Shown: positions 27,157 to 36,879, counted from the first letter of the stretch. The stretch is 64,000 nucleotides of DNA from Methylotenera sp. (GCA_017880905.1 JADGRO010000033.1:1-64000); one strand, 5' to 3'. Numbers and translations are program-made. The notes: generated from the letters alone by a model not told the origin.

Positions 27157-27777
27157 TTATTTTTTACCAAACCCAGATTCGGTGCCAGCTATCAACTTTT
27201 GAATATTGATTCTGTGTCGCCAAATCAGCAACACTGCCAACACCAGCACCATTAAAAAATAATCTTTGTAGGGCCGCAGGTAATAATAGGCGTGCAATGG
27301 TACAAACAAGGCGGTGATAATACTGGCGAGCGAGACATAGCGGCTGGCTGCGAACACGATAACCCAAGCGACAAGTGCGGCCAACGCTAACATAGGCGAA
27401 ATCGCCAGCAATATGCCCAAAGCAGTCGCCACGCCTTTGCCGCCTTTAAATTTGAAATATATCGGGTACAAATGCCCTAAAAATACCGCCAAACCCACCG
27501 TGGCTACCACCCACATTAACATGTTAGATTGCAATGCCAACCAGACTGGAAGCCAGCCTTTAAGCGCGTCACCCAGCAGCGTTAAAATGGCAGGCAATTT
27601 CTTGCCGCTACGCAAAACATTGGTGGCGCCAGGGTTGCCAGAACCTACCGTGCGCGGGTCTGGTAGGCCAAATGCCTTGCTGATTAAAATACCAAATGAA
27701 ATTGACCCAATCAGATACGCAGCCACAATCCAAACCAGCGGAATTAAAGTAACAGGGACAAAACCTAACTCATTCAT
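27157..27777 (-). CDS. plsY: Glycerol-3-phosphate acyltransferase PlsY
   Basis: The 206-residue multi-pass membrane protein has SGNPGATNVLR (phosphate-binding), the GHLYPIYFKFKGGKGVAT motif, and the N-terminal YLIGSISFGILISK. It transfers acyl from acyl-phosphate to glycerol-3-phosphate in phospholipid synthesis. Located between convergent tsaD and divergent folB, an order common in Proteobacteria. Confidence 0.96.
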   Translation of the reverse strand: MNELGFVPVTLIPLVWIVAAYLIGSISFGILISKAFGLPDPRTVGSGNPGATNVLRSGKKLPAILTLLGDALKGWLPVWLALQSNMLMWVVATVGLAVFLGHLYPIYFKFKGGKGVATALGILLAISPMLALAALVAWVIVFAASRYVSLASIITALFVPLHAYYYLRPYKDYFLMVLVLAVLLIWRHRINIQKLIAGTESGFGKK

Positions 27778-27829
27778 ATAAATATGCTCTAAAATCTATT
27801 TAATTACATTCTAAACCATCGCAAAAATC

Positions 27830-28180
27830 ATGGACATAATTTTTATCAGCGAGCTTAAAGTACAAACCAAACTTGGCGTGCCCGAGTGGGAGCGCATGGT
27901 CGCGCAAACCATTATTTTGGATATTGAAATTGGCTACGACTTAAGCAAATCGTGCAAAAGCGACAATATTGCCGACACCATTGATTACGGCGTTGTGGTT
28001 GGGCGCATTCGCGACGCACTCACCGAACACAGCTTTCAACTGGTAGAAGCGCTTGCCGAGCATATTTGCCAATTGATATTGAAAGAATTTGGTGCGTTGA
28101 ATGTGAAGATTAAAGTCGCCAAACCGGCGATATTGCCGGGACTGAAGGCGCTGGGTGTGGTAATTGAAAGAACAATATAG
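27830..28180 (+). CDS. folB: Dihydroneopterin aldolase FolB
   Basis: The 116-residue protein has LGVPEWERMVAQTI near the N terminus, DTIDYGVVV and VEALAEHICQLIL (catalytic and tunnel-fold residues), and KPAILPGLKALGVVIER at the end. It performs the aldolase step of folate synthesis. Confidence 0.95.
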   Translation: MDIIFISELKVQTKLGVPEWERMVAQTIILDIEIGYDLSKSCKSDNIADTIDYGVVVGRIRDALTEHSFQLVEALAEHICQLILKEFGALNVKIKVAKPAILPGLKALGVVIERTI

Positions 28181-28206
28181 CTTTATATTGAATAAACACA
28201 GAAATT

Positions 28207-29119
28207 ATGACTGGTAAAATAACACCTCATCTTATTACGCTAACGTATGATGCTGCACTCAAATCGTTCTGGCGGAAAGAAACATTAAAGAAATTTCTCA
28301 GAGAGTGTCACATTTCGGAGTCTCATTTATCTTCTTTCTCCCAAGATGAATCTAAAAGAGAATTCCTAGATAGAACATTTCACGCACTACAAAAAAACGA
28401 CAAAGGTAAAGCAGTAATTTATCAATTAGCCATTAATTTAGCTGAACAAACCAGTTTTCCAGATTTATTAAATCTTGAAAACTCTCTAGCAATGTTATCC
28501 CAAGCAGAATCAAGCGTATCTGAATTAAATTTTCTTAACAAAACAAAGTGAAGATATAAAAAGCGAACAAGAAAAAGAAGCAATTAAAAGTCGCGCCCGT
28601 GAAGAAAAAATTAAAATTCAAAGAGCCCAGACTGACAAGACGAAGCTTGATGAACGCCTAACGCTGCTTCACCCTGAAATTGGCACACAACAAGCTGGGT
28701 ATGATTTTCAAGATTGGTTTTTCGACTTACTTGACTTTGCAGAAATTACTAACAGGCGTCCTTATGTGACAAATGGCCGCCAAATTGATGGTTCATTAAC
28801 ACTGGAAGGTACAACATATTTAGTTGAACTAAAATTTACTAAATCGCAGTCTGCCTCTACAGATATTGATTCGTTAAAAGCAAAAATTGAAAGTAAGGCC
28901 GACAACACTATGGGTATTATGTTATCAATTTCAGGCTATTCATCGGTTGCAATTTCTGAAGCCTCAGGAAAGAAAACGCCACTATTACTTCTAGATTCAT
29001 CACATATTTACCTAAATCTGGTTGGCAGTATGAAATTTGATGAAATTTTGATGCGAATTAGAAGACACGCTTCGCAAACAGGCGAACCTTTCTTACCCAC
29101 AAACAAATTTGGAGGCTAA
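28207..29119 (+). pseudogene. Frameshifted restriction-endonuclease-like gene
   Basis: Two consecutive reading frames look like one gene. Frame 1 (28207-28551) encodes 114 residues ending NFLNKTK. The next frame is open without a stop from about 28529 to 29119 and continues with a Lys/Glu-rich coiled coil. A nuclease-like domain follows: GYDFQDWFFDLLDFAE, Asp near 28787, and ELK (Glu at 28826, Lys at 28832) in YLVELKF, as in PD-(D/E)XK enzymes such as Mrr-like endonucleases. A one-base shift near 28530-28550 in an A-rich stretch would join them. It could be a true pseudogene, a programmed shift or a sequencing error. It follows folB by 26 bases. Confidence 0.65.
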
Positions 29120-29129
29120 CTTATTCCCC

Positions 29130-29345
29130 TTGCACCACGCCGAGCAACGCAATCAAGCAAGGAGTTGTCGTCGAGGACTGTTTGAGCAAAGCGAGTTCCG
29201 CAGACGCCTTGATTGATGAGTAGCACAGGGTAGGCGAAGCCCGTGGTGTGGGGTAGCCTTTTCTTTCCCCTTATTTCTTTTGCTTAGCCAAAAGAAATAG
29301 GGTCGCCGAGAAGCGAAAAACGCATGCCCTACAAGCCAATACCCA
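29130..29345. repeat. Dispersed-repeat-like intergenic element
   Basis: The non-coding stretch contains GCACCACGCCGAGCAACGCA, GAAGCCCGTGGTGTGGGGTA and a CTTTTCTTT/AAAAGAAATAG palindrome. This resembles a family of intergenic repeats seen in many betaproteobacterial genomes (from memory, not searched). There is no second copy in this window. It lies between the frameshifted nuclease gene and xerD. Confidence 0.45.
29268..29302. terminator. Palindromic hairpin between convergent genes
   Basis: CCCTTATTTCTTTTG pairs with CAAAAGAAATAGGG around a short loop. It could terminate both the nuclease-like gene and xerD, or be part of the repeat element. Confidence 0.5.
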
Positions 29346-29377
29346 TGCGGCTTACAGGCCTGTTATTTTAAAATTAA

Positions 29378-30268
29378 TTAACCTCTTGGATGATGCGCAC
29401 TATGCAATTGCTTCAACCGCTCCCTCGCCACATGCGTATAAATCTGCGTAGTCGAAATATCTGCATGCCCTAATAACATCTGCACCACGCGCAAATCGGC
29501 ACCATGATTAAGCAAATGCGTGGCAAAGGCATGGCGCAACACATGTGGGCTCATGTGCTTACTGATGCCCGCCAGTAGTGCATAGCGTTTGATTAAGTAC
29601 CAAAAGGCTTGCCGCGTCATAGCCTGCGCCCGCGCCGTTACAAACAGCGCATCGCAGAGGCGTTTTTGCAAAATCTCTGGGCGAGCTTCTTTGATGTATT
29701 TATCTATCCAATCCGCCGCTTCTTCGCCCATTGGCACTAGCCGTGTTTTGCTGCCTTTGCCTGTTACATGCACTACACCATCTTGTGTGCTGACTTCGTT
29801 TACTTTCACTGTGACTAGCTCTGAAACCCGCAAGCCGCTGGCGTACAAAAGCTCTAACATGGCTCTATCGCGCAGGCCAATAGGCTGGCTGATGTCGGGT
29901 GCGTTAAGTAAATCTTCAACCTCTTGCTCGTTGAGGCTTTTGGGTAAACTGCGCGGGAGTTTGGGCGATTCGATTTGTAGCGTTGGGTCAGTTTTAATTA
30001 AGTTTTCACGCAAGCAATAGCGATAAAATCGCCGCATACTGGCGATTAAGCGGCTAATGCTGCGCGGTTTGCTTTGTGGAAATTTTACGGCGAGATATTG
30101 CTGAATATCGGCTTGGTTGGCTGTTAGTAATTGTTTTTGCTGCTTTGCCAGCCAGCCATTAAACTGGCTTAAATCGGTGCGGTAACTCTCGAGCGTATTT
30201 TTTGATAAACCATCTTCTAGCCAAAGGTGATCGATAAAAGTATCGAGCTGGCCAGTGGCATCAGTCAA
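29378..30268 (-). CDS. xerD: Tyrosine recombinase XerD
   Basis: The 296-residue site-specific recombinase has a SAM-like N-terminal domain and catalytic residues Arg147 (ASGLRVSE), Lys171, His242 and Arg245 (HVLRHAF), His268 (LLGHADI) and Tyr277 (QIYTHV). With XerC it resolves chromosome dimers at dif. It overlaps ogt by 8 bases. It is a housekeeping recombinase, not an island integrase; it is far from the tRNA copies. Confidence 0.94.
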   Translation of the reverse strand: MTDATGQLDTFIDHLWLEDGLSKNTLESYRTDLSQFNGWLAKQQKQLLTANQADIQQYLAVKFPQSKPRSISRLIASMRRFYRYCLRENLIKTDPTLQIESPKLPRSLPKSLNEQEVEDLLNAPDISQPIGLRDRAMLELLYASGLRVSELVTVKVNEVSTQDGVVHVTGKGSKTRLVPMGEEAADWIDKYIKEARPEILQKRLCDALFVTARAQAMTRQAFWYLIKRYALLAGISKHMSPHVLRHAFATHLLNHGADLRVVQMLLGHADISTTQIYTHVARERLKQLHSAHHPRG

Positions 30269-30782
30269 GCTCGTTTACCCTTTCAACTTTATCATGTTTA
30301 ATAATTACGCCTTCGTGTTTTAACAACCACGTTTTAATTTTTAGGCCATCTTTATTGCCGTGCATAAAACCGCCTAAACCGTCTTTAGCAACAACACGGT
30401 GGCAGGGCACAACCAAAGGCAAATTATTGGCGCCACAGGCATTAGCCACCGCGCGTGGACCCGAGCCAATTTGCGCGGCAATTTCACCGTAAGTAAGCAC
30501 TTGCCCACATGGAATCGCGCTAATGGCTTGCCATACACGGCGCTGGAATGACGTACCATTATAAATAAGCGGTAGATTAAAATCGCTACGTGCATTGCTA
30601 AAATAAGCCTCAATTTGCTTGGCGGCTTGGGCTACGATTTTATGCTCGGCAGGTTTCTGGGCATGCGCTTTAGGCAATAACTCAATGGCTATTTGCACCC
30701 CCAGCACTGAAATACCCACTGCACCAAAGGGCGCTGCTATAACAGCATCATACTGAAGTGGGTGTTTATTTTGAGTATGCAT
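30261..30782 (-). CDS. ogt: Methylated-DNA--protein-cysteine methyltransferase
   Basis: The 173-residue protein has the acceptor motif PCHRVV with Cys127 and the DNA-binding helix GSGPRAVANACGAN. It removes alkyl groups from O6-alkylguanine by transferring them to itself. It lacks an AraC-type N-terminal domain, so it is Ogt-like rather than Ada. It is co-transcribed with xerD (8-base overlap). Confidence 0.92.
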   Translation of the reverse strand: MHTQNKHPLQYDAVIAAPFGAVGISVLGVQIAIELLPKAHAQKPAEHKIVAQAAKQIEAYFSNARSDFNLPLIYNGTSFQRRVWQAISAIPCGQVLTYGEIAAQIGSGPRAVANACGANNLPLVVPCHRVVAKDGLGGFMHGNKDGLKIKTWLLKHEGVIIKHDKVERVNELD

Positions 30783-30838
30783 ATAGTTAATATACCTTTA
30801 ATAATAAGGTTCTAAATAAAATAACACCTTGCAATAAA

Positions 30839-30873
30839 AAAGACCTCAAAACATTTAAAAAGGTTTGAGGCTT
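30839..30873 (-). terminator. Terminator of the rpsP-rplS operon
   Basis: On the minus strand GCCTCAAACC and TTTTGAGGTC pair with a loop of about 14 bases, followed by TTTTTTATT. It lies 20 bases after the rplS stop. Confidence 0.75.
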
Positions 30874-30892
30874 TATTTTTTTACTTTAAAAC

Positions 30893-31303
30893 TTATTCCG
30901 TTGCGGCTTCTGCAGTCTCTTCTGGCGCCATGATTTCTTTTTCGCGCGCACTTAATTTCTCTTTAATACGTGCAGATTTACCTGAACGTTCACGCAAATA
31001 ATAAAGTTTTGCACGACGCACGTCGCCACGGCGTTTTACTTCGATAGAGGCGATTTGTGGTGAATAGGTCTGAAATGTACGTTCAACGCCCTCACCAGAT
31101 GAAATTTTACGCACGATGAAGGATGAATTTAGGCCACGATTACGGATTGCAACCACCACACCTTCGTAAGCCTGCACCCGTTTACGCGTACCTTCTACTA
31201 CGTTTACACCAACTACCACGGTGTCGCCAGGGGCGAAATTAGGCACTTTTTTGCCTAAACGGGCAATTTCTTCCTGCTCTAACATTTTAATAATATCTGC
31301 CAT
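30893..31303 (-). CDS. rplS: 50S ribosomal protein L19
   Basis: The 136-residue protein has [36 protein letters not shown] and [15 protein letters not shown], diagnostic of L19. The C-terminal extension of about 20 residues is acidic and Ala-rich. Last gene of rpsP-rimM-trmD-rplS. Confidence 0.97.
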   Translation of the reverse strand: MADIIKMLEQEEIARLGKKVPNFAPGDTVVVGVNVVEGTRKRVQAYEGVVVAIRNRGLNSSFIVRKISSGEGVERTFQTYSPQIASIEVKRRGDVRRAKLYYLRERSGKSARIKEKLSAREKEIMAPEETAEAATE

Positions 31304-31328
31304 GATGCTTCCTTTGCGTTCCTTTTAG

Positions 31329-32081
31329 TTATGAAGATACTTGTTCCTGCTCTATTTCATTAAGCAGCCGAGCTTCTTCTTTCGTCAACGACCTTGCGGC
31401 CAATAAATCCGGGCGTTTTGCCCTTGTTAGCAATAACGATTGCTTTAATCGCCATTCTCTAATCTTTGCGTGGTTACCAGATAACAACACTTCCGGCACA
31501 CTGTGTCCATCATATTCTTCTGGTCGCGTATAGTGCGGGCAATCCAGCAATCCATTCACAAACGAATCTTCAATCGCTGAATCTGCATCGCCCAAACTGC
31601 CTGGCAATTGCCGCACAATCGCGTCTATCAAGGCCATGGCGGGCAACTCTCCACCACTTAATACATAGTCGCCAATCGAGATTTCCTCATCCACCAGCGC
31701 GTCTAACAAGCGTTCATCTACGCCTTCGTAGCGGCTTGCCAGTAAAATAAAACCTTGCTGCTGGCTCAACGCCATCACTTTTTCATGCGACAGCGGCGTT
31801 CCGCGTGGTGATAAGTGAATCACATGCGGTTTTATTCCCAAACTCGCCTGGCTTCGTTTAGCCGCTTTAATCGCTTTTTCTAGTGGCTCAGCCAGCATTA
31901 CCATGCCCGGCCCACCGCCATACGGCCTATCATCCACCGTTTTGTGATTATCCGTCGTAAAATCGCGCGGGTTAATCACACTTAAGCTGTAAATCTTGTT
32001 CTCTAATGCCCGCGCAGTAATACCGTACTTAGTGATGGCATCGAACATTTCGGGAAACAAGCTAATAACGTCAAAGCGCAT
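31329..32081 (-). CDS. trmD: tRNA (guanine-N1)-methyltransferase TrmD
   Basis: The 250-residue SPOUT enzyme begins [13 protein letters not shown] and has [21 protein letters not shown] and [15 protein letters not shown] (knot and SAM-binding loops). It methylates G37 of tRNAs. The frame extends 8 codons further upstream, but MRFDVISLF is the family start. Confidence 0.97.
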   Translation of the reverse strand: MRFDVISLFPEMFDAITKYGITARALENKIYSLSVINPRDFTTDNHKTVDDRPYGGGPGMVMLAEPLEKAIKAAKRSQASLGIKPHVIHLSPRGTPLSHEKVMALSQQQGFILLASRYEGVDERLLDALVDEEISIGDYVLSGGELPAMALIDAIVRQLPGSLGDADSAIEDSFVNGLLDCPHYTRPEEYDGHSVPEVLLSGNHAKIREWRLKQSLLLTRAKRPDLLAARSLTKEEARLLNEIEQEQVSS

Positions 32082-32082
32082 A

Positions 32083-32610
32083 TTAAAACTCTGCATCCCA
32101 GTCAACCAGCATAGTTTTCGCAGTGATATCTACTTCTAAAATCACTTGCGGCGTAAATGGAATCAATCGCTCGCGCTCGCCGTTTAACTTATCGCCACCA
32201 ACCACAATCACATCATTTGCGCCTGTTGCAAATACATCCGTTATTTTGCCAAAATCTACATTCTGCTGATTTTTGACGCTTAGCCCGATTAAATCAGACC
32301 AGTAATATTCGTTCTCTTCCAGCTTTGGTAACGATGCTCTAGGAACCGCTATTTGCTTGCCTTTGCAAGCAAATGCCGCATCTCTGTCATCTAAGCCTTG
32401 CAGCTTTACCACCAACACATCATTATGAATTTTGGCGCTTTCAACAGTGAGCTCGCGCCAATTGTCATCTTTGCCTATCCACCAAGTTTTATAATTCAAC
32501 AAACCATCCAAGACTTCGGTATCAGGATGAATTTTTAACCACCCTAAAATGCCGTAGGGCGCGATTACGCGCCCCATCACAACCAATTTACTCGAAGCCA
32601 AATTACTCAA
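32083..32610 (-). CDS. rimM: 16S rRNA processing protein RimM
   Basis: The 175-residue protein has [16 protein letters not shown] at the N terminus, the YYWSDLIGL segment opening the PRC-barrel domain, and [13 protein letters not shown]. It binds S19 and aids 30S maturation. Normal position between rpsP and trmD. Confidence 0.96.
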   Translation of the reverse strand: MSNLASSKLVVMGRVIAPYGILGWLKIHPDTEVLDGLLNYKTWWIGKDDNWRELTVESAKIHNDVLVVKLQGLDDRDAAFACKGKQIAVPRASLPKLEENEYYWSDLIGLSVKNQQNVDFGKITDVFATGANDVIVVGGDKLNGERERLIPFTPQVILEVDITAKTMLVDWDAEF

Positions 32611-32633
32611 AAGTAAAGGCTAAATAATAAAAT

Positions 32634-33209
32634 TTAAGCGTCTTCTGCAGGCGCTTCTGCTGTCGCTTCGGCCTCAGCTGGCGCCTCTTCTGCAACAGCT
32701 TCCTCCGCTGGCGCTTCTACAGGTGCTTCTTCAACTACTTCAATTGTTTCTGCAGCTTCAACAGGCGCTTCTTCTGCTACCTCAGCCGGCGCTTCAGCGG
32801 CGGTTTCTGCAGCTTTGGCTGCATCTGCGGCGGCCTTGGCTTCGGCTTCAGCTGCTTCTGCATCGGCTTTAGCTTTCATTTTTGCTGCCATCGCAGCGGC
32901 TATTTTTGCTTTATTCGCTTCGGCTTTTGTTGCATCTTTTGCCCTAGCAGCGATCAACGCCTCCGGGCCTTTAGCGTGCGTTTTAACCAAACGTGTTACT
33001 GTATCTGACAATTGCGCGCCGTGCTTCGCCCAATGGCTCACGCGTGCTTCATCAATACGCAAGGCCTCTGTGACCAGCTTGGCGGATGGGTTATAAAAAC
33101 CCACGCGCTCGATAAAGCGACCATCGCGGCGATTGCGCGAATCAGCCACTACAACGTTGTAAAATGGGTTGTTTTTGGAGCCACCACGTGATAAACGAAT
33201 AACGACCAT
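32634..33209 (-). CDS. rpsP: 30S ribosomal protein S16 with long Ala/Glu tail
   Basis: Residues 1 to about 85 are a normal S16 ([34 protein letters not shown]). Beyond that the protein continues to 191 residues with a Lys/Ala-rich helix (about 88-125) and then an acidic Ala/Glu/Pro/Val low-complexity tail of EAPVEA- and EEAPAE-type repeats. S16 is usually 80-90 residues. The reading frame is unbroken and the operon is intact, so the tail is likely translated; its function is unknown. It could be disordered on the 30S surface. Confidence 0.93.
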   Translation of the reverse strand: MVVIRLSRGGSKNNPFYNVVVADSRNRRDGRFIERVGFYNPSAKLVTEALRIDEARVSHWAKHGAQLSDTVTRLVKTHAKGPEALIAARAKDATKAEANKAKIAAAMAAKMKAKADAEAAEAEAKAAADAAKAAETAAEAPAEVAEEAPVEAAETIEVVEEAPVEAPAEEAVAEEAPAEAEATAEAPAEDA

Positions 33210-33247
33210 AATCTTGTTCTCTAATAAACTCTGACAGAAAGGCGCGG

Positions 33248-33277
33248 ATTATACGTTATTTTTGCGTGCTTTAGCAA
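33248..33277 (-). promoter_or_regulatory. Sigma-70 promoter of the rpsP operon
   Basis: On the minus strand TTGCTA (33272-33277) and a perfect TATAAT (33248-33253) are 18 bases apart, 39 bases upstream of the rpsP start. Confidence 0.65.
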
Positions 33278-33303
33278 GCAGTAAAATGTGCTTTAGCTCA
33301 GTT

Positions 33304-33978
33304 TTACACAGCATAGTGAGTAGGGTCTTGAATGCCTGCTTTTGCAAAACCCTCACGGCGTAAACGGCACGAATCGCATTTGCCACAGGCGCGGCCTTGA
33401 CTGTCCGCTTGATAACATGAAACAGTTGTACCGTAAGGCACCCCCAGCTTGGTTCCCAACGTGATGATTTGCGCTTTGGTCATATCAATTAATGGCGCAT
33501 GTACGGTAATTTTTTGACCTTCTACTGCGCTTTTGGTGGCCAAATTCGCCATTTCTTGAAAAGCTTTTACGTACTCACCACGGCAATCCGGATAGCCGGA
33601 ATAGTCCAACGCGTTGACCCCAATAAAAATATCTTGCGCCCCCAACACCTCTGCCCACGCCAGTGATAGCGATAGCATGATGGTGTTGCGCGCTGGCACG
33701 TAGGTCACAGGAATGCCAGTAGTCGCACTTTCCGGCACCTCAATTTTGTTATCTGTAAGCGCAGAACCGCCAAACAAACTTAAGTCTAATTGTACGGTTT
33801 TATGCTGTTTTACACCCATACTGGAAGCTATATTCTGTGCGGCTTGCAGCTCGGCGATATGGCGTTGATGATAATCCAGACTCAGGCAGTAGCAATCAAA
33901 ACCCTGCGATTTTGCAATCGCCAAGCATGTGGCGGAATCAAGCCCGCCCGACAAAAGTACAACGGCTTTTTTACTCAT
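33304..33978 (-). CDS. queC: 7-cyano-7-deazaguanine synthase QueC
   Basis: The 224-residue protein has the PP-loop [13 protein letters not shown] near the N terminus and the zinc-binding cysteines [17 protein letters not shown] near the C terminus. It makes preQ0 in queuosine synthesis. It overlaps queE by 4 bases. Confidence 0.96.
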   Translation of the reverse strand: MSKKAVVLLSGGLDSATCLAIAKSQGFDCYCLSLDYHQRHIAELQAAQNIASSMGVKQHKTVQLDLSLFGGSALTDNKIEVPESATTGIPVTYVPARNTIMLSLSLAWAEVLGAQDIFIGVNALDYSGYPDCRGEYVKAFQEMANLATKSAVEGQKITVHAPLIDMTKAQIITLGTKLGVPYGTTVSCYQADSQGRACGKCDSCRLRREGFAKAGIQDPTHYAV

Positions 33979-34613
33979 ACGCCTTGCTTTTCACCCCATA
34001 ATATTTTATGGAGTTGAATCTGCATGCGCACAGGCAACTTATCTTGCAGCACCCAGTTTGCAAGGTCTTCGGTCTTTAAATCATGATAGCTGGGTGAAAA
34101 TAAAATCGGGCATTTTTCGGTAAGTTTTAGCTCGGTAATTTTGGCTTTTGCCCAATCGTAATCTGCACGATTGCACAGCACAAATTTAATCTCGTCTTTG
34201 GGTTTGAGGTAATCAATATTCGCCCAAAGCATATTTTTTTCTTCATTCGAAGCTGGCGTTTTAATATCGAAAATCACTGACACACGCTTATCAACTGGGG
34301 AAATATCTATCGCACCACCCGTTTCAAGCGACACGCTGTAACTCGCATCGGATAAGGCTTGCAGCAATGTATAACATTCTTTTTGAGCGAGCGGCTCACC
34401 GCCTGTTACCGTGACATATTTTGTACCAAATTCCGCTACTTTAGTCAAAATATCTGCAATTTCCATATTACTGCCACCACTAAATGCGTATTCGGTATCG
34501 CAATAGGTGCAACGCATCGGGCAACCGGTGAGACGTACAAACACTGTTGGAAAACCAATGCGCGAGGTTTCACCTTGTAACGAATGGAAAATCTCAAAAA
34601 TTTTTAAAGCCAT
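33975..34613 (-). CDS. queE: 7-carboxy-7-deazaguanine synthase QueE
   Basis: The 212-residue radical SAM enzyme has the cluster motif CPMRCTYCD (CX3CX2C) and the SAM-binding VTGGEPL. It begins [15 protein letters not shown]. It converts carboxytetrahydropterin to CDG, the step before QueC. Paired with queC in one operon. Confidence 0.96.
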   Translation of the reverse strand: MALKIFEIFHSLQGETSRIGFPTVFVRLTGCPMRCTYCDTEYAFSGGSNMEIADILTKVAEFGTKYVTVTGGEPLAQKECYTLLQALSDASYSVSLETGGAIDISPVDKRVSVIFDIKTPASNEEKNMLWANIDYLKPKDEIKFVLCNRADYDWAKAKITELKLTEKCPILFSPSYHDLKTEDLANWVLQDKLPVRMQIQLHKILWGEKQGV

Positions 34614-34623
34614 GAATATATAA

Positions 34624-34645
34624 ACGCCAACCGTGAAGTTGGCGC
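34624..34645 (-). terminator. Hairpin between ligase gene and queE
   Basis: CGCCAAC and GTTGGCG form a 7-bp stem with a CGTGAA loop; on the minus strand it is followed by TTTATAT. It lies 53 bases after the ligase stop and just upstream of queE, so it probably ends the ligase transcript. Confidence 0.55.
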
Positions 34646-34698
34646 TATTTTACCGCGAAAAATGCTTAAAAATTAGAACATTACCGCACAAACCAATT

Positions 34699-36219
34699 TT
34701 ATTGGTTTTTTGTAAAGCTATCTTTTAGCGTTTTTCTATGCACTTTGCCGGTCGCGCCGTGCGGAAGCGTATCCAAAAATATAATTGTCTTGGGCAGTTT
34801 GAAAGTAGCCAGTTGCGGTTCGGCAAACTTTAGTAATTCTTCTGTAGATACCTTATGTCCGGATTTCAACACAACAAAAACAGCGACGGTTTCAGCCAGC
34901 ACCGCGTCTGGCTTGCCCACCGCAGCCACTTCTAGCACGGCCGGGTGCCGAAACAGCACTTCTTCTACTTCGAGCGGAGAAATGTTGGAGCCTCCGCTGA
35001 CAATAATCTCTTTGCTGCGCCCGATAAAGTGGTAATAGCCATCCTTGTCACAGCGCCCAAGGTCGCCGGTGCAGAACCAGTCATCGTTCATGGCAGTCGC
35101 GGTGGCTTCGGGATCATGCCAATAACCAGCCATCAAGGCCTCGCTTTGTAACTGAATTTCTCCCGCCTCGCCGGCACCCGCCACATTACCTTCACTATCC
35201 ATCAGACGCAAACGCATGCCCTCGGTAGCAGTGCCAATCGAGCCAATACGATTTTCAAGCCCAGGGCGATTAATCGCGTAGGGAGTCACTTCGGTCATAC
35301 CGCAACCCTGATGGATGTCTATGCCCAGCACGTGACGCATATTATCGTTGAGTGTTTGTGAAATCGCATCGCCGCCACCCACGCAATAGCGCAGACTGAA
35401 CATATCGCAAGGCGCTGTCTTGGCTGCCTCAACCAAGGCGCCAAACATCACTGGCAGCCCATAGAGTTGCGTCACGCGATGTTTTGTAATAAGCGCCAGC
35501 GTGTTTTTGGGATCATAACCCGTCATCACAACCACCGTTGCACCAACGCTTAATGCCGATAAAAGCTTCATGACATAGGCAAAAACATGCGCCATCGACG
35601 ACATGCCCAGAATAATATCGTCGTGCTGCATATTGACCGTTCGCGCATAATTGCTGGCGCCACAACCCAGGCTGTGCTGCGTGTGCGTCACGCCTTTTGG
35701 CCTAGCCGTAGTGCCGGAGGTGTAGAGAATTGCCACGGGCGCATCTTCTGGCATATCAGCCCAGTCAGCCATCGGGGTCGCCGTAGCGAACAGCGCATCA
35801 AATGGCTTAATGCCCTCAACCGCATCAGCAGCGCCCACAACAAACATGGCTGCAACCGTTTCTAATGGGTGTTGGCTATCTTGCAGCAATGCCAGTAAAG
35901 TGTTGTGAACAACACAAAGACGCGCTTCGCTATGATTCAAGCTGTAGGCAAGCTCGTGGCTGGTGAGTTTAACATTAAGTGGTACAGCCACCGCACCAAG
36001 TTTGCAACAAGCCAAGTTAATAAAAACCAGTTCCGGGCAATTTGGCAATAAAAAGGCGACGCGATCACCCGCCCTGATGCCCCATTTACGCAAGCCAGAA
36101 GCCAATGCGCTGACTACGCCCTCCAGCTCTGCATACGTCCAACTACGTTCTTCAAAGCGCATAGCAACATTTGCCGCGTGGCGTTGAAAAGATTGAGATA
36201 AAAGTGCAGATAATTTCAT
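34699..36219 (-). CDS. AMP-dependent acyl-CoA synthetase/ligase
   Basis: The 506-residue ANL-family enzyme has ILYTSGTTARPKG, QGCGMTEVTP, WFCTGDLGRCDKDGYYHF, IGRSKEIIVSGG, and the catalytic Lys near the C terminus in GATGKVHRK. It resembles medium/long-chain acyl-CoA or aryl-acid:CoA ligases; the substrate is not determinable. Start 36219 is chosen because GGGGAA sits 7 bases upstream; ATG 36225 is too close. It is a single-gene unit with no partner enzymes, and its base composition looks more GC-rich than its neighbours, which could mean separate acquisition. Confidence 0.85.
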   Translation of the reverse strand: MKLSALLSQSFQRHAANVAMRFEERSWTYAELEGVVSALASGLRKWGIRAGDRVAFLLPNCPELVFINLACCKLGAVAVPLNVKLTSHELAYSLNHSEARLCVVHNTLLALLQDSQHPLETVAAMFVVGAADAVEGIKPFDALFATATPMADWADMPEDAPVAILYTSGTTARPKGVTHTQHSLGCGASNYARTVNMQHDDIILGMSSMAHVFAYVMKLLSALSVGATVVVMTGYDPKNTLALITKHRVTQLYGLPVMFGALVEAAKTAPCDMFSLRYCVGGGDAISQTLNDNMRHVLGIDIHQGCGMTEVTPYAINRPGLENRIGSIGTATEGMRLRLMDSEGNVAGAGEAGEIQLQSEALMAGYWHDPEATATAMNDDWFCTGDLGRCDKDGYYHFIGRSKEIIVSGGSNISPLEVEEVLFRHPAVLEVAAVGKPDAVLAETVAVFVVLKSGHKVSTEELLKFAEPQLATFKLPKTIIFLDTLPHGATGKVHRKTLKDSFTKNQ

Positions 36220-36293
36220 GAACATTCCCCGTATAAAATTGGCTTTATACTTAGTCTGCTTTATTGCCCAGTCATTACACCGGTACCGAGAAA

Positions 36294-36806
36294 TTAGGAA
36301 AAGGTTTCTTGTTCAATGATAACTTTCCAAGCATTCAGTTTTTGATTATATGTCATGGATGCATTGGCAGGACTAGTGGATGGCAAACGTTTATATTGTA
36401 GTGCTCTAAACTCTAGGTTAAGTTTTACATACCTATGGAAACACTTTTCAGCCATAGCCCCATTAAAAAAAACGTGTGTAATACTAGGATGGATTAAAAA
36501 AAACGCCTCAAAATTGTTTGCAGAGATTGAATCTTTATCAATATCGGCATCAAGGCTACTATGCCGGGTGCACGAGGCAAGCACATCCCAAAGTGCTATA
36601 CCCGCAGCTTTCAATTTTATGGCATTCGCTTCATAAGGCAAGGTTGGTTTAGCACCAATTAAATCGCTCATAATCGGCCAGAAAGCATTGCGAGAGTGAG
36701 CATAATATTGCCCAGCCCTTAGGGACTCTTTACCTGGCATGCTGCCGAGAATGAGAACTCTTGCGGACGCTTCTTCAATCGGTGCAAAACTATGAATATG
36801 GGGCAT
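36294..36806 (-). CDS. Putative hypoxanthine/mismatch DNA glycosylase (UDG superfamily)
   Basis: The 170-residue protein matches the DNA-deoxyinosine glycosylase (Mug-like) group: LILGSMPGKESLRAGQYYAH (motif 1 loop), NAFWPIM, ALWDVLASCTRHSSLDADI, and the motif 2 region RLPSTSPANASM. It would remove hypoxanthine or mispaired U from DNA. The length is typical. Confidence 0.8.
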   Translation of the reverse strand: MPHIHSFAPIEEASARVLILGSMPGKESLRAGQYYAHSRNAFWPIMSDLIGAKPTLPYEANAIKLKAAGIALWDVLASCTRHSSLDADIDKDSISANNFEAFFLIHPSITHVFFNGAMAEKCFHRYVKLNLEFRALQYKRLPSTSPANASMTYNQKLNAWKVIIEQETFS

Positions 36807-36879
36807 GCTTTTGAAACCTAACGTTTAAATCAAGCCCAATCTACTTCACATATTAAAATAAAGGCAGTTCCTCAAAAAA

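Noticed and set aside
29378-30268. Tyrosine recombinase as possible integrase of the tRNA-Ile islands
   Set aside because: Length, sequence and neighbourhood fit housekeeping XerD; it is 8 kb from the tRNA on the other side and not next to any att-like copy.
34624-34645. Hairpin before queE considered as a preQ1 riboswitch
   Set aside because: Only a simple 7-bp hairpin is present; the preQ1 aptamer features (A-rich tail pairing in the loop) are missing.
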